Shown here one piece after another: positions 1-6,167 of a DNA stretch of 6,831 nt. The notes below the pieces were generated by a model. The model was not told the DNA's origin. It saw only the letters and a program-made list of their open reading frames with translations, and did no database searches. The position numbers were made by a program, and so were the translations under genes. Position 1 is the first letter of the stretch. Each line of letters begins with the position of its first letter. The DNA is taken from assembly GCA_023249795.1 (NCBI GenBank), contig JAHFBU010000091.1, positions 1 to 6,831 on the forward strand. The letters run 5' to 3'. This DNA is from Syntrophaceae bacterium (GTDB taxonomy: Bacteria; Desulfobacterota; Syntrophia; Syntrophales; UBA5619).

Positions 1-71
1 TCGGCCAACCGCCGGCGCAGCACATCCAATTCCTGATCCCGCCCCGCGGGAATCGCCTCTGGCCCGTTCAT
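1..71 (-). CDS. Possible 5' end of an unidentified gene (partial)
   Basis: An ATG at 71-69 on the minus strand opens a frame that stays open to the window edge, giving about 23 codons that read MNGPEAIPAGRDQELDVLRR and then R-L-A. A purine-rich GGGAG lies upstream but rather far from the ATG, so the ribosome binding site is weak. The Gly-Arg-Asp-x-Glu-Leu-(x)2-Leu-Arg pattern resembles the entry of some AAA/STAND ATPase domains, but it is far too short to assign a family. Chance is a real alternative because an open frame of 23 codons is common in GC-rich DNA. No function is proposed. Confidence 0.3.
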   Translation of the reverse strand, partial: MNGPEAIPAGRDQELDVLRRRLA

Positions 72-256
72 TTCGATAGAACCCCCGCTCCCGTCGAAAT
101 TCACCGATCTTTGCCATAACCCGGCGGTCAAACCCCGATGTTCCGAGCGCTTCTCTCCCGCCATGTTCCGTTTATTTCCGAACCGCCCGACGCGAATATC
201 TTACCGGATTCGCCTTATCCCATGCCTGCATCTTTCAAATCTTGCAAGCATTATTT
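72..256. other. Non-coding spacer, no recognisable feature
   Basis: This is the left part of the 393-bp stretch between the possible gene at the window edge and atpE. I found no convincing ORF, RNA gene or promoter in it. It is less GC-rich toward its right end, where it meets the palindromic element that starts at 257. Confidence 0.5.
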
Positions 257-386
<130 letters not shown>

Positions 387-399
387 TTATTTTAGGCAT

Positions 400-439
400 A
401 AAAAAAGGGAGTTGAAGTCGTGTCAGCGCTTCCCCTCCC
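400..439 (-). terminator. Rho-independent terminator of atpE
   Basis: Read on the minus strand, GGGAG (439-435) pairs with CTCCC (411-407). Inside it GAAG (432-429) pairs with CTTC (417-414) across a two-by-two internal loop, and an 11-base loop closes the hairpin. A run of seven T (406-400) follows at once. It begins 25 bases past the atpE stop codon, which suggests atpE ends its transcript here and is not cotranscribed with anything to its left. Confidence 0.8.
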
Positions 440-464
440 TCTCTTCTATAATGACAGTTTGCGA

Positions 465-842
465 CTAAAGGCCGATCACCTTCAGCAGCGGGTTGGCATA
501 GAGCACGACCAGCGAGATAACCAGCGCATAGATCGCCAGGGATTCGATCATGGCAAGACCCACCAGCATGGTGAGCAGAACCTTGCCCTGCGCCTCCGGA
601 TTACGGCCGACGGCGTTCGTGGCGCCGCTCAACCCGTGGCCCATACCGACGCCGGTGCCGATCGTTCCCAGCCCCATCGCCAGTCCGACGGCAAGAAGGC
701 TGCATCCGACCACGATGGCCTTCGTGTAATCGACGGATCCGCCGGCGGCAACCTGAGCCGCCGCTTCCGCGGCCATCGCCAGCGGCGCCGAGAACAGAAC
801 CACAAAGATGGCCACAATGGTTTCAACAAATCTCTTCTTCAT
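465..842 (-). CDS. atpE: F-type ATP synthase F0 subunit c (proteolipid)
   Basis: Subunit c forms the rotating membrane ring that carries H+ or Na+ past subunit a. The 125-residue product begins with a Lys-Lys-Arg basic start, a hydrophobic stretch and an Ala-Met-Ala site near residue 24, which looks like a cleavable signal peptide. Two membrane helices follow (about 40-74 and 86-118) joined by the polar loop R80-N81-P82-E83. The ion-binding carboxylate is E100, followed by S101, with Y105 nearby. M67 stands where Na+-binding c subunits have Gln. I chose the ATG at 842 because AAGGAG lies 8 bases upstream. A GTG at 890 would add 16 polar residues and directly abuts its own Shine-Dalgarno, so it is unlikely. 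The gene is separated from atpB, stands on the opposite strand, and has its own promoter and terminator. The family assignment is near certain; the coupling ion is not. Confidence 0.96.
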   Translation of the reverse strand: MKKRFVETIVAIFVVLFSAPLAMAAEAAAQVAAGGSVDYTKAIVVGCSLLAVGLAMGLGTIGTGVGMGHGLSGATNAVGRNPEAQGKVLLTMLVGLAMIESLAIYALVISLVVLYANPLLKVIGL

Positions 843-850
843 TACGTTCA

Positions 851-897
851 CTCCTTCATTATTTTCAAAAACCTTTACCTCGGGATTCACCTCCTTT
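851..897 (-). promoter_or_regulatory. Two ribosome-binding-like sites ahead of atpE
   Basis: On the minus strand AAGGAG (856-851) is 8 bases before the chosen ATG and decides the start. About 40 bases upstream, AAAGGAGGTGAA (897-886) is an almost complete complement of the 16S rRNA 3' tail. It overlaps a GTG in the same frame with no usable spacing, so it probably does not start translation itself. It may help ribosomes load on the mRNA of a protein needed in many copies per complex; that role is an inference. Confidence 0.6.
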
Positions 898-923
898 CTT
901 CACGATGATCCGCACTTGCGTTT

Positions 924-952
924 CCTCTAACGGCAAGGGGAAAGCTTGTCAA
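924..952 (-). promoter_or_regulatory. Predicted sigma-70-type promoter of atpE
   Basis: On the minus strand a perfect -35 hexamer TTGACA (952-947) is followed after exactly 17 bases by TAGAGG (929-924), a weak -10 box that matches the consensus at three of six positions. Transcription would begin near 917 and leave a leader of about 75 bases before the atpE ATG. The good -35 box and ideal spacing support it; the poor -10 box limits confidence. Confidence 0.5.
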
Positions 953-959
953 GAAATAT

Positions 960-990
960 TTGGTATCGGCCGAAAGGGATGTGGTATAGG
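960..990 (+). promoter_or_regulatory. Possible extended -10 promoter of the ahbB-hemL genes
   Basis: TGGTATAGG (982-990) has an extended -10 form (TG, one base, then a TATAAT-like hexamer). A weak -35 candidate TTGGTA (960-965) lies 19 bases before the hexamer. The start codon of ahbB follows at 1026, with GAGGAG (1009-1014) as its ribosome binding site. It lies just outside, and back to back with, the opposing atpE promoter. Evidence is modest because no hexamer is close to consensus. Confidence 0.33.
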
Positions 991-1025
991 GCATTCCATC
1001 AAACCTCAGAGGAGTCAAGGCGCCG

Positions 1026-1526
1026 ATGACAAAGGATGGCGTTGAAAAACCGGTCGCAACCTCCGTGTTGAGTCCGCAGGAGGCCGATGTCGCCCGTCTG
1101 ATCCAGGGGGACATCCCCCTCACCGGACGCCCTTTTCAGCGGATTGCGGAAACCATCGGTCTGACCGAAGCAGAGGTCCTGTCGCTCGCCGGCGGGCTTC
1201 GGGAGCGGGGCATCATCCGGAAGTTCGCCGCCATCGTCCGCCACCAGAAGGTCGGCTACAACCACAACGTCATGGTCCTCTGGGCCATCTCCCACGAGCG
1301 GGCCGAAGCTGCGGGGAAGGCGTTCTCCTCCTTCGAGGAGGTTACCCACTGTTACGAGCGGACCCCCCCGTTCGCCGGCCGATACAATCTCTTCACGATG
1401 GTCCATTTTCGGAATGAGGCGGATGAGGTCCTGCTCGGGGAAATGGCCGCAGCCGCGGGTGTCTCCGATTTCCGGGTCCTGAGGAGCGTGGAGGAGTTCA
1501 AAAAAAACAGCATGGAGTATTTTTAG
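1026..1526 (+). CDS. ahbB: Siroheme decarboxylase subunit AhbB (AsnC/Lrp-like fold)
   Basis: AhbB works with AhbA to decarboxylate siroheme to didecarboxysiroheme in the alternative heme pathway of sulfate reducers and archaea; it is related to NirDLGH of heme d1 synthesis. The 166-residue product has an AsnC-like winged helix (about 15-75) and a C-terminal ferredoxin-like AsnC domain (about 78-155). The family signature is visible: H108-C109-Y110-E-R112, then Y120-N-L-F-T-M-x-H127, plus the ending E-F-K-K-x-S-M-x-Y-F. This signature, and the hemL gene 2 bases downstream, argue against a plain Lrp regulator, which is how such proteins are often labelled. GAGGAG precedes the ATG by 11 bases. 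No ahbA lies beside it in this window, although the two are often adjacent. The choice of AhbB over AhbA rests on motif recall and is less sure than the family. Confidence 0.85.
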   Translation: MTKDGVEKPVATSVLSPQEADVARLIQGDIPLTGRPFQRIAETIGLTEAEVLSLAGGLRERGIIRKFAAIVRHQKVGYNHNVMVLWAISHERAEAAGKAFSSFEEVTHCYERTPPFAGRYNLFTMVHFRNEADEVLLGEMAAAAGVSDFRVLRSVEEFKKNSMEYF

Positions 1527-1528
1527 AG

Positions 1529-2800
1529 ATGGATTCGCAGAATCTGTTCGCACAGGCGCAGAAGGTCATTCCGGGAGGGGTCAACAGCCCCGTCCGCGCC
1601 TTTCGGGCCGTCGGCGGGACCCCGCTGTTCATCCGCGAGGCGGCCGGGGCAACGGTTGTGGACACGGACGGAAATGAGTATATCGACTATGTCGCCTCCT
1701 GGGGCCCCATGATCCTCGGCCACAGTCGGCCGGAGGTTGTCGCGGCCATCCGGGACGCGGCCGGCCGGGGGACGAGCTACGGGGCGCCGACCGCCTCTGA
1801 GATCGGCATGGCCGAGCGGCTTGTAGCGGCATTCCCGTCCATCGAGATGGTCCGGATGGTCAGTTCGGGAACCGAGGCCACAATGACCGCGATCCGTCTC
1901 GCCCGCGGCTGGACAAACCGGGATAAGATCGTCAAATTTGCAGGCTGCTATCACGGACACGCCGATTCGCTCCTGGTGAAGGCGGGCTCCGGCGTCGCCA
2001 CGCTCGGAATTCCCGGAAGCCCCGGCGTCCCCAAGGCGCTCGCGGAACTTACGATCACGCTGCCTTATAACGACGCCGAGCAGGCACGCAGCCTCATGGC
2101 GCGCCACGGCGAAGGGATCGCCTGTATCATCGTCGAACCGGTGGCCGGAAACATGGGGGTCGTTCCGCCCCGTCCCGGATTTCTTGAGACCCTGCGCGAG
2201 ATCACGCAGGCGAGCGGCGCCCTCCTGATCTTCGACGAGGTCATCACCGGCTTCCGTCTCGCCTACGGCGGTTGGCAGACCCTGACCGGCATGGTTCCCG
2301 ATCTGACCTGTCTGGGCAAGATCGTCGGGGGAGGACTCCCCGTCGGCGCCCTCGGCGGCCGGCGGGAGATCATGGAACATCTCGCGCCGACCGGCCCCGT
2401 TTACCAGGCGGGCACCCTCTCGGGAAATCCCCTGGCGATGGCCGCCGGGATCGCGACCCTGGACATCCTCCGGGGAATGCCCTATTCCAAGATCGACCGG
2501 ATGGCCGCGGAGCTCTGCGCAGGGTTCCTGGACCTTTTCCGGGAAAAAGGGATCCCCGTCCGGATCAACCGCGTCGGGTCCATGTTCACCCTCTTCTTCA
2601 CGGCGGACGAGGTGGTGGACTTCGATTCCGCCTCGCGGTGCGATACGGGCCTGTTTGCCCGTTTCTTCCGGGGGATGCTTGCCGCGGGCATCAACCTCGC
2701 CCCCGCCCAGTTCGAGGCGGGCTTCGTCTCCTTCGCCCACACGGACGCGGAGATCGCCCGGACCGTCGATGCCTGTGCAAGGACCCTGAAGAGCCTGTAG
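1529..2800 (+). CDS. hemL: Glutamate-1-semialdehyde 2,1-aminomutase
   Basis: HemL is a cytosolic PLP enzyme that converts glutamate-1-semialdehyde into 5-aminolevulinate, the last step of the C5 route to all tetrapyrroles. The 423-residue length is normal for the family. Visible motifs are the N-terminal P-G-G-V-N-S-P-V-R-A-F (15-25), the phosphate-binding S112-S113-G114-T115-E116-A117, C140-Y-H-G-H144 at the active site, D236 in F-D-E-V-I-T-G-F-R for the pyridine nitrogen, the Schiff-base lysine K264 in L-G-K-I-V-G-G-G-L-P-V-G, and G-T-L-S-G-N-P around 295-301. All key residues are present, so it should be active. The ATG lies 2 bases after the ahbB stop, with only a weak GGAG within the ahbB end, so translational coupling is likely. 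A gap of 114 bases without a clear terminator leads to atpZ. Confidence 0.97.
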   Translation: MDSQNLFAQAQKVIPGGVNSPVRAFRAVGGTPLFIREAAGATVVDTDGNEYIDYVASWGPMILGHSRPEVVAAIRDAAGRGTSYGAPTASEIGMAERLVAAFPSIEMVRMVSSGTEATMTAIRLARGWTNRDKIVKFAGCYHGHADSLLVKAGSGVATLGIPGSPGVPKALAELTITLPYNDAEQARSLMARHGEGIACIIVEPVAGNMGVVPPRPGFLETLREITQASGALLIFDEVITGFRLAYGGWQTLTGMVPDLTCLGKIVGGGLPVGALGGRREIMEHLAPTGPVYQAGTLSGNPLAMAAGIATLDILRGMPYSKIDRMAAELCAGFLDLFREKGIPVRINRVGSMFTLFFTADEVVDFDSASRCDTGLFARFFRGMLAAGINLAPAQFEAGFVSFAHTDAEIARTVDACARTLKSL

Positions 2801-2900
2801 CGTTTTTTACGGATGGATTGCGGAAATTGCGGCGGCATGGGCGACTCTTTGCTTTACCGGCTTTCCCTTTTGGGTTTGACTTCATGCACCCGATTGTGTT

Positions 2901-2906
2901 AGGAGG
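2901..2906 (+). promoter_or_regulatory. Ribosome binding site fixing the GTG start of atpZ
   Basis: AGGAGG lies 8 bases before the GTG at 2915, an ideal distance, and no ATG in that frame offers a better start. This decides the start of the small atpZ gene. Confidence 0.8.
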
Positions 2907-2914
2907 CGCGCACG

Positions 2915-3202
2915 GTGGATAAGGAGACGAAAAAGCTTGCGATCCAGTTGGCCTATGCCAGCAGCGTCGGCATCGCCATGGTTCTGGCCATCTTCGGCTG
3001 TCTCTTTCTGGGAGTATGGATGGATGGGAAGCTGGGAACAAAGCCCGTTTTCACACTCATTCTTCTGCTGATAGGCGTGGCCGCCGGTTTCAGGAACCTC
3101 TATTACCTGGCCAAAACATATTTCACCAGGGACGAACAACCGCTCAGCACGGATGTAACAAGTGAACCGCATCGAAAAAGACCCCCTCCAGAAAAGGATT
3201 GA
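2915..3202 (+). CDS. atpZ: AtpZ/AtpI-family F0 accessory membrane protein
   Basis: This 95-residue protein belongs to the small two-helix family encoded at the front of many F-type ATP synthase operons. Members are linked to assembly of the c ring and, in one alkaliphilic Bacillus, to Mg2+ supply; the exact role here is unknown. Helix 1 spans about 12-34 and helix 2 about 44-66. Between them is the family signature G33-x-W35-x-D37-G-K-L-G41-T-K-P44. The remaining 25-30 residues form a charged cytosolic tail. The start is GTG with a strong AGGAGG. Its last 41 bases overlap atpI in another frame, which points to a tight operon with atpI and atpB. I see no strong promoter in the 114 bases before it, so it may be read through from hemL. 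Confidence 0.87.
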   Translation: MDKETKKLAIQLAYASSVGIAMVLAIFGCLFLGVWMDGKLGTKPVFTLILLLIGVAAGFRNLYYLAKTYFTRDEQPLSTDVTSEPHRKRPPPEKD

Positions 3203-3557
3203 GATCACGAACTGGCTCCTGCTTGCCGCGCTGGCCGCGGGAAGTCTTTTCCTGCGATCCTCCCGTTTCAGCCTTGGCATCCTTCTCGGGGGGGTGATCA
3301 GCATCATCAACTTTCACTGGCTTTACCGCAATCTCCTGAAGGTCTTTACGGAATACCTGAACCGGGCCCATTCGGCCATGATGGTCCGGTACTATCTCCG
3401 GCTGGCCGTTACGGCGATTCTGCTGTTTATTATCATTTCCCGCGATATCGTCGATGTGATCGGCCTCGTCATCGGCCTCTCCGTCGTCGTTCTGAACATC
3501 GTGCTTGCGACCCTTATATCGTTATCCAGAAAAAATCACGTTGAGGAGGTCCGTTAA
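3162..3557 (+). CDS. atpI: ATP synthase protein I (AtpI)
   Basis: AtpI is a small membrane protein that assists assembly of the F0 c ring and is not part of the finished enzyme. The 131 residues hold four predicted helices, about 15-32, 35-55, 77-93 and 95-121. The G-I-L-L-G-G-V-I-S-I-I-N-F stretch (39-51) is typical of the family. GTG at 3162 is the first possible start, since a TAA in this frame (3156-3158) lies just upstream. The Shine-Dalgarno is poor and the gene starts inside atpZ, so coupling to atpZ translation is likely. Its TAA is followed directly by the atpB ATG with no bases between. Confidence 0.88.
   Translation: MNRIEKDPLQKRIEITNWLLLAALAAGSLFLRSSRFSLGILLGGVISIINFHWLYRNLLKVFTEYLNRAHSAMMVRYYLRLAVTAILLFIIISRDIVDVIGLVIGLSVVVLNIVLATLISLSRKNHVEEVR
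3543..3550 (+). promoter_or_regulatory. Strong ribosome binding site of atpB
   Basis: GAGGAGGT lies within the last codons of atpI, 7 bases before the atpB ATG, and confirms that start. It gives atpB stronger independent initiation than atpI has. Confidence 0.8.
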
Positions 3558-4223
3558 ATGGAACCCGTTTTGTTTTTCGAAAACCACTGGCTTGCGGAAC
3601 ATCATCTCGTCGTCGTCTCCTACAGCTGGTTTGTCATGACGATACTTGCCCTTTTCTCCTTCCTGGCCACGCGCCGGATGGAGATCGTCCCCGGGAAATT
3701 CCAGAACGTCATGGAGGTGATCATCGGCGGGTTCGACAGCCTCATCACCGACACCATGGGACATGATGGGCGAAGGTTCTTCCCGCTGATCGCGACGCTG
3801 GGTCTCTATATCCTCGCTGCGAACCTTCTGGGCCTGCTCCCCGGTTTCGAGTCGCCGACGGCGAACCTCAACACGACCGTCTCCATGGCCCTCGTGGTCT
3901 TTCTGATGACCCACATCGTCGGGGTCAAGGTCCACGGCATCAAATACCTCAAACAGTTCATGGGACCGATCTGGTGGCTCTCGCCTCTGATGATACCGAT
4001 TGAGATCGTCAGCCATCTCGCCCGCCCCGTTTCCCTCTCCTTCCGGTTGTTCGGAAACATCATGGGGGAGGACAAAGCCCTTGCGGTCGTGCTCCTGCTG
4101 GTTCCATTCCTGTTGCCCATGCCGGTCCTGGTGCTGATGATCTTCACCTCCCTTATCCAGACCCTGGTCTTCATGCTCCTTGCGATGATGTACATCGCCG
4201 GGGCGATGGCCGAGGCCCACTGA
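3558..4223 (+). CDS. atpB: F-type ATP synthase F0 subunit a
   Basis: Subunit a is the stator channel that passes ions to and from the c ring in the inner membrane. The product has 221 residues, the short form of the family. The essential arginine is R163 in A-R-P-V-S-L-S-F-R-L-F-G-N (155-167), equivalent to E. coli R210. E149 precedes it in P-I-E-I-V, and Q201 in L-I-Q-T-L-V-F-M-L-L corresponds to E. coli Q252. The conserved F97-E-S-P-T-A-N-L-N-T-T-V-S-M segment is present. About five to six hydrophobic helices are visible, and the C terminus ends A-E-A-H like its relatives. Nothing is broken. Many relatives have atpE next; here pckG follows 21 bases downstream and atpE is on the other strand. 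Confidence 0.97.
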   Translation: MEPVLFFENHWLAEHHLVVVSYSWFVMTILALFSFLATRRMEIVPGKFQNVMEVIIGGFDSLITDTMGHDGRRFFPLIATLGLYILAANLLGLLPGFESPTANLNTTVSMALVVFLMTHIVGVKVHGIKYLKQFMGPIWWLSPLMIPIEIVSHLARPVSLSFRLFGNIMGEDKALAVVLLLVPFLLPMPVLVLMIFTSLIQTLVFMLLAMMYIAGAMAEAH

Positions 4224-4231
4224 TTCGTAAC

Positions 4232-4238
4232 AAGGAGA
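4232..4238 (+). promoter_or_regulatory. Ribosome binding site of pckG
   Basis: AAGGAGA lies 6 bases before the ATG at 4245 and 8 bases after the atpB stop. The 21-base intergenic gap has no room for a full promoter, so pckG is expected to share the atpB transcript unless a promoter lies inside atpB. Confidence 0.75.
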
Positions 4239-4244
4239 TTTTTC

Positions 4245-6026
4245 ATGACAACGCAACACACAAAGCTAAATGGCTGGGTCAGGGAAGTGGCCGACCTGTG
4301 TCAGCCCGATTCCATTCACTGGTGCGACGGCAGCCGGGAAGAGTATGACCGGCTGATGAAAGAGATGGTGGCCGGCGGCATGGCCACCCCACTCGCCAAG
4401 CGCCCGAACAGTTTTCTGTTCCGTTCCGACCCGAGCGACGTCGCCCGGGTCGAATCGCGCACCTACATCAGCACGTCCCGGAAGGAAGAAGCCGGCCCGA
4501 CGAACAACTGGATCGATCCCGCTGAACTCAAAGCGACGCTGAAAGGGCTCTACAAGGGCTGCATGCGGGGACGCACCCTCTTCGTGATCCCCTTTTCCAT
4601 GGGCCCGGTCGATTCGCCGATCGCCAAGATCGGCATCGAAATCACGGACAGCCCCTACGTGGTCTGCAACATGCACATCATGACGCGGGTCGGTACGAAG
4701 GTGATCGAGAAACTCGGCGCCGACGGCGAGTTCATCCCCTGCCTGCATTCGATCGGCGCGCCGCTTGCGCCGGGGCAGAAGGATTCGTCCTGGCCCTGCG
4801 CCCCGCTCGACCAGAAATACATCTGCCATTTCCCGGAGGAGAACCTCATCTGGTCCTACGGGAGCGGCTACGGCGGGAACGCTCTCCTGGGGAAAAAATG
4901 TCTGGCGCTTCGCATCGCGTCAGCCATGGCGAAACGGGAAGGGTGGATGGCCGAACACATGCTCATCCTGCGCCTGACCAACCCGGAGGGCAAACGGTTG
5001 CATATCGCGGCGGCGTTCCCGTCCGCCTGCGGCAAGACCAACCTGGCCATGCTTACGCCGACCATCCCCGGCTGGAAATGCGAGTGTGTCGGCGACGACA
5101 TCGCCTGGATCAAGATCGGTCCGGATGGAAGACCTTATGCCATCAACCCCGAATACGGCTTCTTCGGCGTCGCCCCCGGAACCTCATACGATTCCAACCC
5201 GTCCGCGATGGATACCCTGAAGGAGAATATCATCTTCACCAACTGCGCCCTGACCGACGACGGCGACATCTGGTGGGAAGGGATGGACGGGGCGCCGCCC
5301 AGCCACGCGATTGACTGGAAGGGCAGGGATTGGGCTCCCGGCGCCAGCGAACCGGCCGCCCATGCCAACTCCCGATTCACCGCCCCGGCCCGGCAGTGCC
5401 CCGTCATCTGCCCCGACTGGGAGAAACCCGAAGGCGTGCCGATCGACATTTTCATCTTTGGCGGCCGCCGCGCCAGCGTCATGCCGCTGGTCCACGAGGC
5501 CTATTCCTGGGACCACGGCGTCTTCATGGGCGCCACGGCCTCTTCGGAGACAACCGCGGCCAACATCGGCGCCGTCGGCAATCTCCGTCGCGACCCCTTC
5601 GCCATGCTGCCGTTCTGCGGCTACAACATGGCCGATTATTTCGGACACTGGCTGGAGATGGGCGACCGATTCGGCAACCACGCCCCACGGATCTTCTACG
5701 TGAACTGGTTCCGCAAGAGCCCCGAAGGAAAGTGGCTCTGGCCCGGTTTCGGCGACAACAGCCGCGTCCTGAAATGGATGTGCGAACGGGTCGAAGGGAA
5801 GGTCGGTGCTGTCGAAACCCCGATCGGCCTCATGCCCAAGGATGGCGACCTCGACCTGAAGGGGCTTGCCGTTGCCCCGGCGGATCTGGCGGAGCTGCTC
5901 CGCCTCGACGCCGATGCCTGGAAGATTGAGATCGCCGATATCGAAAAACAGTTCGGTCAGTTCGGCGACCGGCTCCCCGCAAGGCTCCAAAAGCAATTGG
6001 ATGATCTTCGGAAACGTCTGGGGTAA
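4245..6026 (+). CDS. pckG: Phosphoenolpyruvate carboxykinase, GTP-dependent
   Basis: PckG catalyses oxaloacetate + GTP to PEP + CO2 + GDP, reversibly, in the cytosol; in anaerobes it can serve gluconeogenesis or CO2 fixation with GTP gain. The 593 residues are close to the usual length of about 600. The P-loop with the reactive cysteine is F-P-S-A-C262-G-K264-T265-N. Metal ligands fit K218 (G-K-K-C), H238 (A-E-H-M-L-I) and D285 (G-D-D-I-A-W), all offset by 26 from the rat enzyme numbering. Other family blocks are N-S-R-F-T-A-P, F-I-F-G-G-R-R-A-S-V-M-P-L-V, G-V-F-M-G-A-T and Y-V-N-W-F-R-K-S, and G-F-G-D-N-S-R-V-L near the C terminus. It is intact and unrelated to the ATP-type PckA. It directly follows atpB, an unusual place for it, and its transcript should run through the palindromic element to the terminator at 6168-6205. 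Confidence 0.97.
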   Translation: MTTQHTKLNGWVREVADLCQPDSIHWCDGSREEYDRLMKEMVAGGMATPLAKRPNSFLFRSDPSDVARVESRTYISTSRKEEAGPTNNWIDPAELKATLKGLYKGCMRGRTLFVIPFSMGPVDSPIAKIGIEITDSPYVVCNMHIMTRVGTKVIEKLGADGEFIPCLHSIGAPLAPGQKDSSWPCAPLDQKYICHFPEENLIWSYGSGYGGNALLGKKCLALRIASAMAKREGWMAEHMLILRLTNPEGKRLHIAAAFPSACGKTNLAMLTPTIPGWKCECVGDDIAWIKIGPDGRPYAINPEYGFFGVAPGTSYDSNPSAMDTLKENIIFTNCALTDDGDIWWEGMDGAPPSHAIDWKGRDWAPGASEPAAHANSRFTAPARQCPVICPDWEKPEGVPIDIFIFGGRRASVMPLVHEAYSWDHGVFMGATASSETTAANIGAVGNLRRDPFAMLPFCGYNMADYFGHWLEMGDRFGNHAPRIFYVNWFRKSPEGKWLWPGFGDNSRVLKWMCERVEGKVGAVETPIGLMPKDGDLDLKGLAVAPADLAELLRLDADAWKIEIADIEKQFGQFGDRLPARLQKQLDDLRKRLG

Positions 6027-6049
6027 ACGCGGGAGCTGGCTTCGTACTT

Positions 6050-6160
6050 GACGAACTCGTAAAAAGTCGACTTTAGCTTTTTTGTGTCATTCCCGCGGAA
6101 GCGGGAATCAAGTCATTCTAACCTGTTATGGACTCCCGCTTTCGCGGGAGTGACAGGGTT
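6050..6160. repeat. Palindromic MITE/REP-like element, copy 2, inverted to copy 1
   Basis: The left terminal repeat GACGAACTCGTAAAAAGTC (6050-6068) matches the right end of copy 1, reverse-complemented, at 18 of 19 positions. The core 6086-6160 matches copy 1 at about 70 of 75 positions and holds the same two hairpin units at 6086-6111 and 6129-6154. The other terminal repeat is not recognisable; beyond 6160 the sequence turns into a terminator. I see no flanking direct repeat. The element is oriented opposite to copy 1 and lies in the 3' untranslated region of pckG, where its hairpins may protect the mRNA from 3' exonucleases. Confidence 0.82.
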
Positions 6161-6167
6161 ACCGTTC

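Noticed and set aside
465..842. Na+-coupled c subunit, from the Glu-Ser pair at 100-101
   Set aside because: The Gln ligand in helix 1 is Met here and the Thr after the Ser is Leu, so the pair alone is not enough to call Na+ coupling.
420..908. Plus-strand open frame opposite atpE
   Set aside because: It is the antisense shadow of atpE and starts within the atpE terminator hairpin.
1026..1526. Lrp/AsnC transcription regulator
   Set aside because: The fold is AsnC-like, but the siroheme decarboxylase signature and the hemL neighbour favour AhbB.
1523..2740. 405-codon open frame on the minus strand across hemL
   Set aside because: It is the antisense mirror of hemL in GC-rich DNA. Its product is rich in Arg, Gly, Asp and Pro with no recognisable domain, while the plus-strand hemL has every catalytic motif.
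2770..2815. Terminator after hemL suggested by a run of six T at 2803-2808
   Set aside because: No stem longer than three pairs could be found just before the T-run, so I do not call it.
2876..2904. Promoter for atpZ (TTGACT with 17 bases to TTAGGA)
   Set aside because: The -10 box is poor and overlaps the Shine-Dalgarno, so transcription would begin at the start codon. A leaderless message conflicts with the strong ribosome binding site.
2272..2922. 216-codon plus-strand frame overlapping the end of hemL
   Set aside because: It is a frame-shifted reading of hemL codons, full of Arg and Pro, and lacks a family or a good start site.
3522..4259. 245-codon open frame on the minus strand across atpB
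   Set aside because: The product is a highly charged low-complexity sequence typical of the reverse strand of a hydrophobic membrane protein gene; atpB is certain.
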